Source: Limanda limanda (taxonomy: Eukaryota; Chordata; Actinopteri; Pleuronectiformes; Pleuronectidae). Taken from it: a DNA stretch of 64,000 nt. The translations under genes and the position numbers were made by a program. Of the stretch, positions 61,679 through 64,000 are shown one piece after another (positions within the stretch are counted from its first letter, which is position 1; each line of letters opens with the position of its first letter). The notes under the pieces were generated by a model, which was not told the origin of the DNA, made no database searches, and was given only the letters and a program-made list of their open reading frames with translations. The stretch is taken from positions 12,693,886 through 12,757,885 of the forward strand of contig NC_083651.1 of assembly GCF_963576545.1 (NCBI RefSeq). The letters are read 5' to 3'.

Positions 61679-62099
61679 ACCTTCACCGCGCACCAGAGCG
61701 GCGCGTCACGCCACTGTGGCCTTCCTTTACCATATGAAAAGGAGAGCGCATTAAGATGCAGGAGGCGTACGAACCCCCTGTTTACCCAAAGCTGACTGGA
61801 GTATCCTTGACACGGGCCTTGCTGCCTCTGTGCTGTTCCAAAGGAGATAATTCACCACTGTACGGAGTTATTCAGTCTGGTACACGCAACTTTAGTGACT
61901 TCTTAACCTCAGGGAGAAGCATAATAATTCATTTGTTTTAATAATATAATCATAAACCTTGTTTTTATAGTTTGGAAGACTTTTTGTTGCAGGGTTTTCT
62001 TCTTCAGCGTTATTCGTGCACAAGCTGCTTAAAAACACACACGGATCCCTCAGTGTCCTTCCCCCCCTTATTGCAATAGATCATCTTTCGTTTGCATTG

Positions 62100-62697
62100 T
62101 TGCATTTTCCTGCTACAAGAACTTAGTGCACCCGAGGTTTGACTCTGAGATGCACCAGCTCCTTTCTCTGACTGCGCGTCCAATCAGCGGGAGCTTCGCA
62201 GACTCTTCCAGTTGTAATTGGACGGAGGTGGAAGAGGAATCCGCAGCCCTGGCACAACGTAAACACATGCCCGTCTCCCTCGCTGCGCAGAGGACGCACC
62301 GGTTAGAGCAGCTGGAGGGACCTGAGAGGACCACACCGCTTTAGAGGCTTTAAAGTTTCTTTTTCTTTTTTTTTTTTTGTCGTTATCAATTACTTGCATC
62401 CAGATTGTAAATATAGAGAGAATTGAACAGCTCATCGGTTTGGGCGCAGAGAAGGTCTTCTGCCATATCGTCGGGTCTGTGGATTACGCACGGCGCAGCT
62501 CAAGGGACAGAAAAGTTTTGCGTAACGAAGCGCGTTTTCCACCAAGAAGTCATCAACTCAAATTACGATCTAAGCCTCAATGGAGTGATTTTAATTTGCG
62601 AGTTGCACAAAGATAACCAATGGTGATCTAGACTGAATTTATGGATTAGGAACAGTGGGACTTTGATCAATACATATCCAGATTTATGCTTTGTGGG
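62100..62697 (+). promoter_or_regulatory. pou3f3 promoter and 5' UTR
   Basis: Two NF-Y boxes in opposite orientation lie 37 bp apart: CCAAT in GTCCAATCAGCGG at 62180-62184 and ATTGG in TAATTGGACGG at 62217-62221. CpG density rises from here into the CDS. No TATA box is evident. The start site is probably around 62270-62400, giving a 5' UTR of 300-400 nt that includes the T-run at 62367-62379. Confidence 0.5.
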
Positions 62698-63957
62698 ATG
62701 GCAACAGCCACCTCCAGTCCCTATCTAGCCAACAGCAGGATTCTATCCGGCCCGGTCCTTCACTCTGACCGGAGGGGTGGTGGCATGCAGCCGGGCAGCA
62801 CCGCCGGGACCACGGTTTCCAGTGGATACAGAGGGGACCCGTCGGTGAAGATGGTGCAGAGTGACTTCATGCAGGGAGCCATGGTGGCGAGCAACGGGGG
62901 CCACATGCTCAGCCACGCTCACCAGTGGGTCACGTCGCTGCCGCACGCCGCAGCCGCAGCAGCCGCAGCCGCGGTGGCAGCAGTCGAGGCCGGCTCCCCG
63001 TGGCCGCCCAGCTCCCAGGCGCAGGAGGTGAAGAGAAACGGCGGCAGGGAGGACCTCCACCCGGGCTCCGCTCTGCACCACAGGTCCCCACATCTGGGTC
63101 CCCATCAGACGCACCCGGGAAGTTGGGGGGGCTCCTCCGCGGCGCACATCGGCCTCTCCGAGGGTCAGCAGCAGCAGCAGCAGTCCCTCATCTACTCCCA
63201 GCCCGGCGGGTTCACTGTCAACGGGATGCTCGGCTCACACGCCGGGCAGAGCCTCATGCACCCGGGGCTGGTGCGCGGCCAGTCCCCGGAGCTGGACCAC
63301 GGCAGCCAGCACCACCACCAGCATCACCACCACAATCACCACACACACCACCACCAGCATCACGGTGTGAACCACGAGCCGCACTCAGACGAGGACACGC
63401 CGACGTCGGACGACTTGGAGCATTTCGCCAAACAGTTCAAACAGCGACGGATCAAGCTCGGTTTTACGCAGGCGGACGTGGGCTTGGCGCTGGGCACCTT
63501 GTACGGCAACGTGTTCTCCCAGACCACCATCTGCAGGTTCGAGGCGCTGCAGCTGAGCTTCAAGAACATGTGCAAGCTGAAGCCTCTGCTCAACAAATGG
63601 CTGGAGGAGGCCGACTCCACGACCGGGAGCCCGACCAGCATCGATAAGATCGCCACGCAGGGCAGGAAGAGGAAAAAGCGCACGTCCATCGAGGTGAGCG
63701 TAAAAGGCGCGCTGGAGAGCCACTTCCTCAAGAGTCCCAAACCCTCCGCGCAGGAGATCACCTCCCTGGCGGACTCTCTGCAGCTGGAGAAGGAGGTGGT
63801 CCGGGTCTGGTTCTGCAACCGCAGGCAGAAAGAGAAGCGCATGACGCCACCTGGACTCCCGCGCACCCCGGAGGACGCGTACTCGCAGGTGGGCAGCATG
63901 GGTCCCGACACTCCGTCCCCCTCCATAGACTGCAAGAGGATGTACAGCGACACGTGA
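62698..63957 (+). CDS. pou3f3: POU class 3 homeobox 3 (Brn-1), intronless
   Basis: Nuclear transcription factor of neural and kidney development that binds octamer-type DNA through a bipartite POU domain. The single exon encodes 419 residues, as expected for the intronless POU-III class. The N-terminus [20 protein letters not shown], the block [20 protein letters not shown], an Ala run (about 83-95), a Gln run (about 157-162), [17 protein letters not shown] and a His-rich run (about 204-222) identify POU3F3 among class III members. The POU-specific domain spans about 231-306 ([20 protein letters not shown] ... WLEEADS) and the homeodomain about 323-382 ([11 protein letters not shown] ... [16 protein letters not shown], with recognition-helix WFCNRRQ). 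An in-frame ATG 12 nt upstream would add MLCG but has a poorer context; 62698 has G at -3 and +4. The 3' UTR is cut by the window end. The a/b paralogue is not resolved. Confidence 0.95.
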   Translation: MATATSSPYLANSRILSGPVLHSDRRGGGMQPGSTAGTTVSSGYRGDPSVKMVQSDFMQGAMVASNGGHMLSHAHQWVTSLPHAAAAAAAAAVAAVEAGSPWPPSSQAQEVKRNGGREDLHPGSALHHRSPHLGPHQTHPGSWGGSSAAHIGLSEGQQQQQQSLIYSQPGGFTVNGMLGSHAGQSLMHPGLVRGQSPELDHGSQHHHQHHHHNHHTHHHQHHGVNHEPHSDEDTPTSDDLEHFAKQFKQRRIKLGFTQADVGLALGTLYGNVFSQTTICRFEALQLSFKNMCKLKPLLNKWLEEADSTTGSPTSIDKIATQGRKRKKRTSIEVSVKGALESHFLKSPKPSAQEITSLADSLQLEKEVVRVWFCNRRQKEKRMTPPGLPRTPEDAYSQVGSMGPDTPSPSIDCKRMYSDT

Positions 63958-64000
63958 AAATAACTGTGTTTGATTCGATATTTAGAGAAACGTTTCCCCC

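Noticed and set aside
62743..63723. Several 100-240 codon frames in other phases of pou3f3
   Set aside because: Shadows of a GC-rich single-exon gene.

Overview
The window is nuclear DNA from a ray-finned fish, probably a percomorph. Protein-coding genes are split by short introns with canonical GT/AG borders. The non-coding DNA is AT-rich, full of dinucleotide microsatellites, and carries fish-type hAT and LINE remnants. Gene order is slc9a2 (+), mfsd9 (-), tmem182 (+), pou3f3 (+), the same block I know from human chromosome 2q12 (SLC9A2-MFSD9-TMEM182-POU3F3). The gene symbols rest on protein similarity plus this shared order.

Layout. 1-3.3 kb holds no convincing coding gene, only microsatellites and a possible minus-strand first exon near 2.1 kb. 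3.4-15.5 kb is slc9a2 (NHE2 Na+/H+ exchanger): 13 coding exons that join in frame into 820 residues. 15.5-17.5 kb is the convergent 3' interval with mfsd9. 17.5-23.3 kb is mfsd9: six exons, one only 44 nt, giving 475 residues. One mfsd9 intron holds a LINE 3' end with a 768-bp hAT element inserted in it. 23.3-27.5 kb holds the mfsd9 promoter, a second (Tol2-like) hAT element and LINE tails. 27.5-32.1 kb is tmem182: five exons, 248 residues.

32.1-61.5 kb is a gene desert. It contains microsatellites (one tetranucleotide array of about 408 bp), an A-rich minisatellite, a long hairpin, several unique homeodomain/POU-site-rich stretches that look like candidate enhancers, CTCF-like motifs, and one orphan open exon resembling the end of a protein-kinase domain. 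61.7-64.0 kb is the pou3f3 (Brn-1) promoter and its intronless 419-residue CDS; the 3' UTR runs off the window.

The four genes do not form a pathway. slc9a2 is an epithelial ion exchanger, mfsd9 an orphan transporter, tmem182 a muscle membrane protein and pou3f3 a neural and renal transcription factor. Their linkage more likely reflects ancient synteny, with regulatory DNA in the desert probably serving pou3f3. I found no CRISPR array, operon or obviously new biochemical system. The most unusual items are the 44-nt exon, the extra slc9a2 intron, the nested transposons, the orphan kinase-like exon and the 21-bp perfect palindrome at 51.07 kb.
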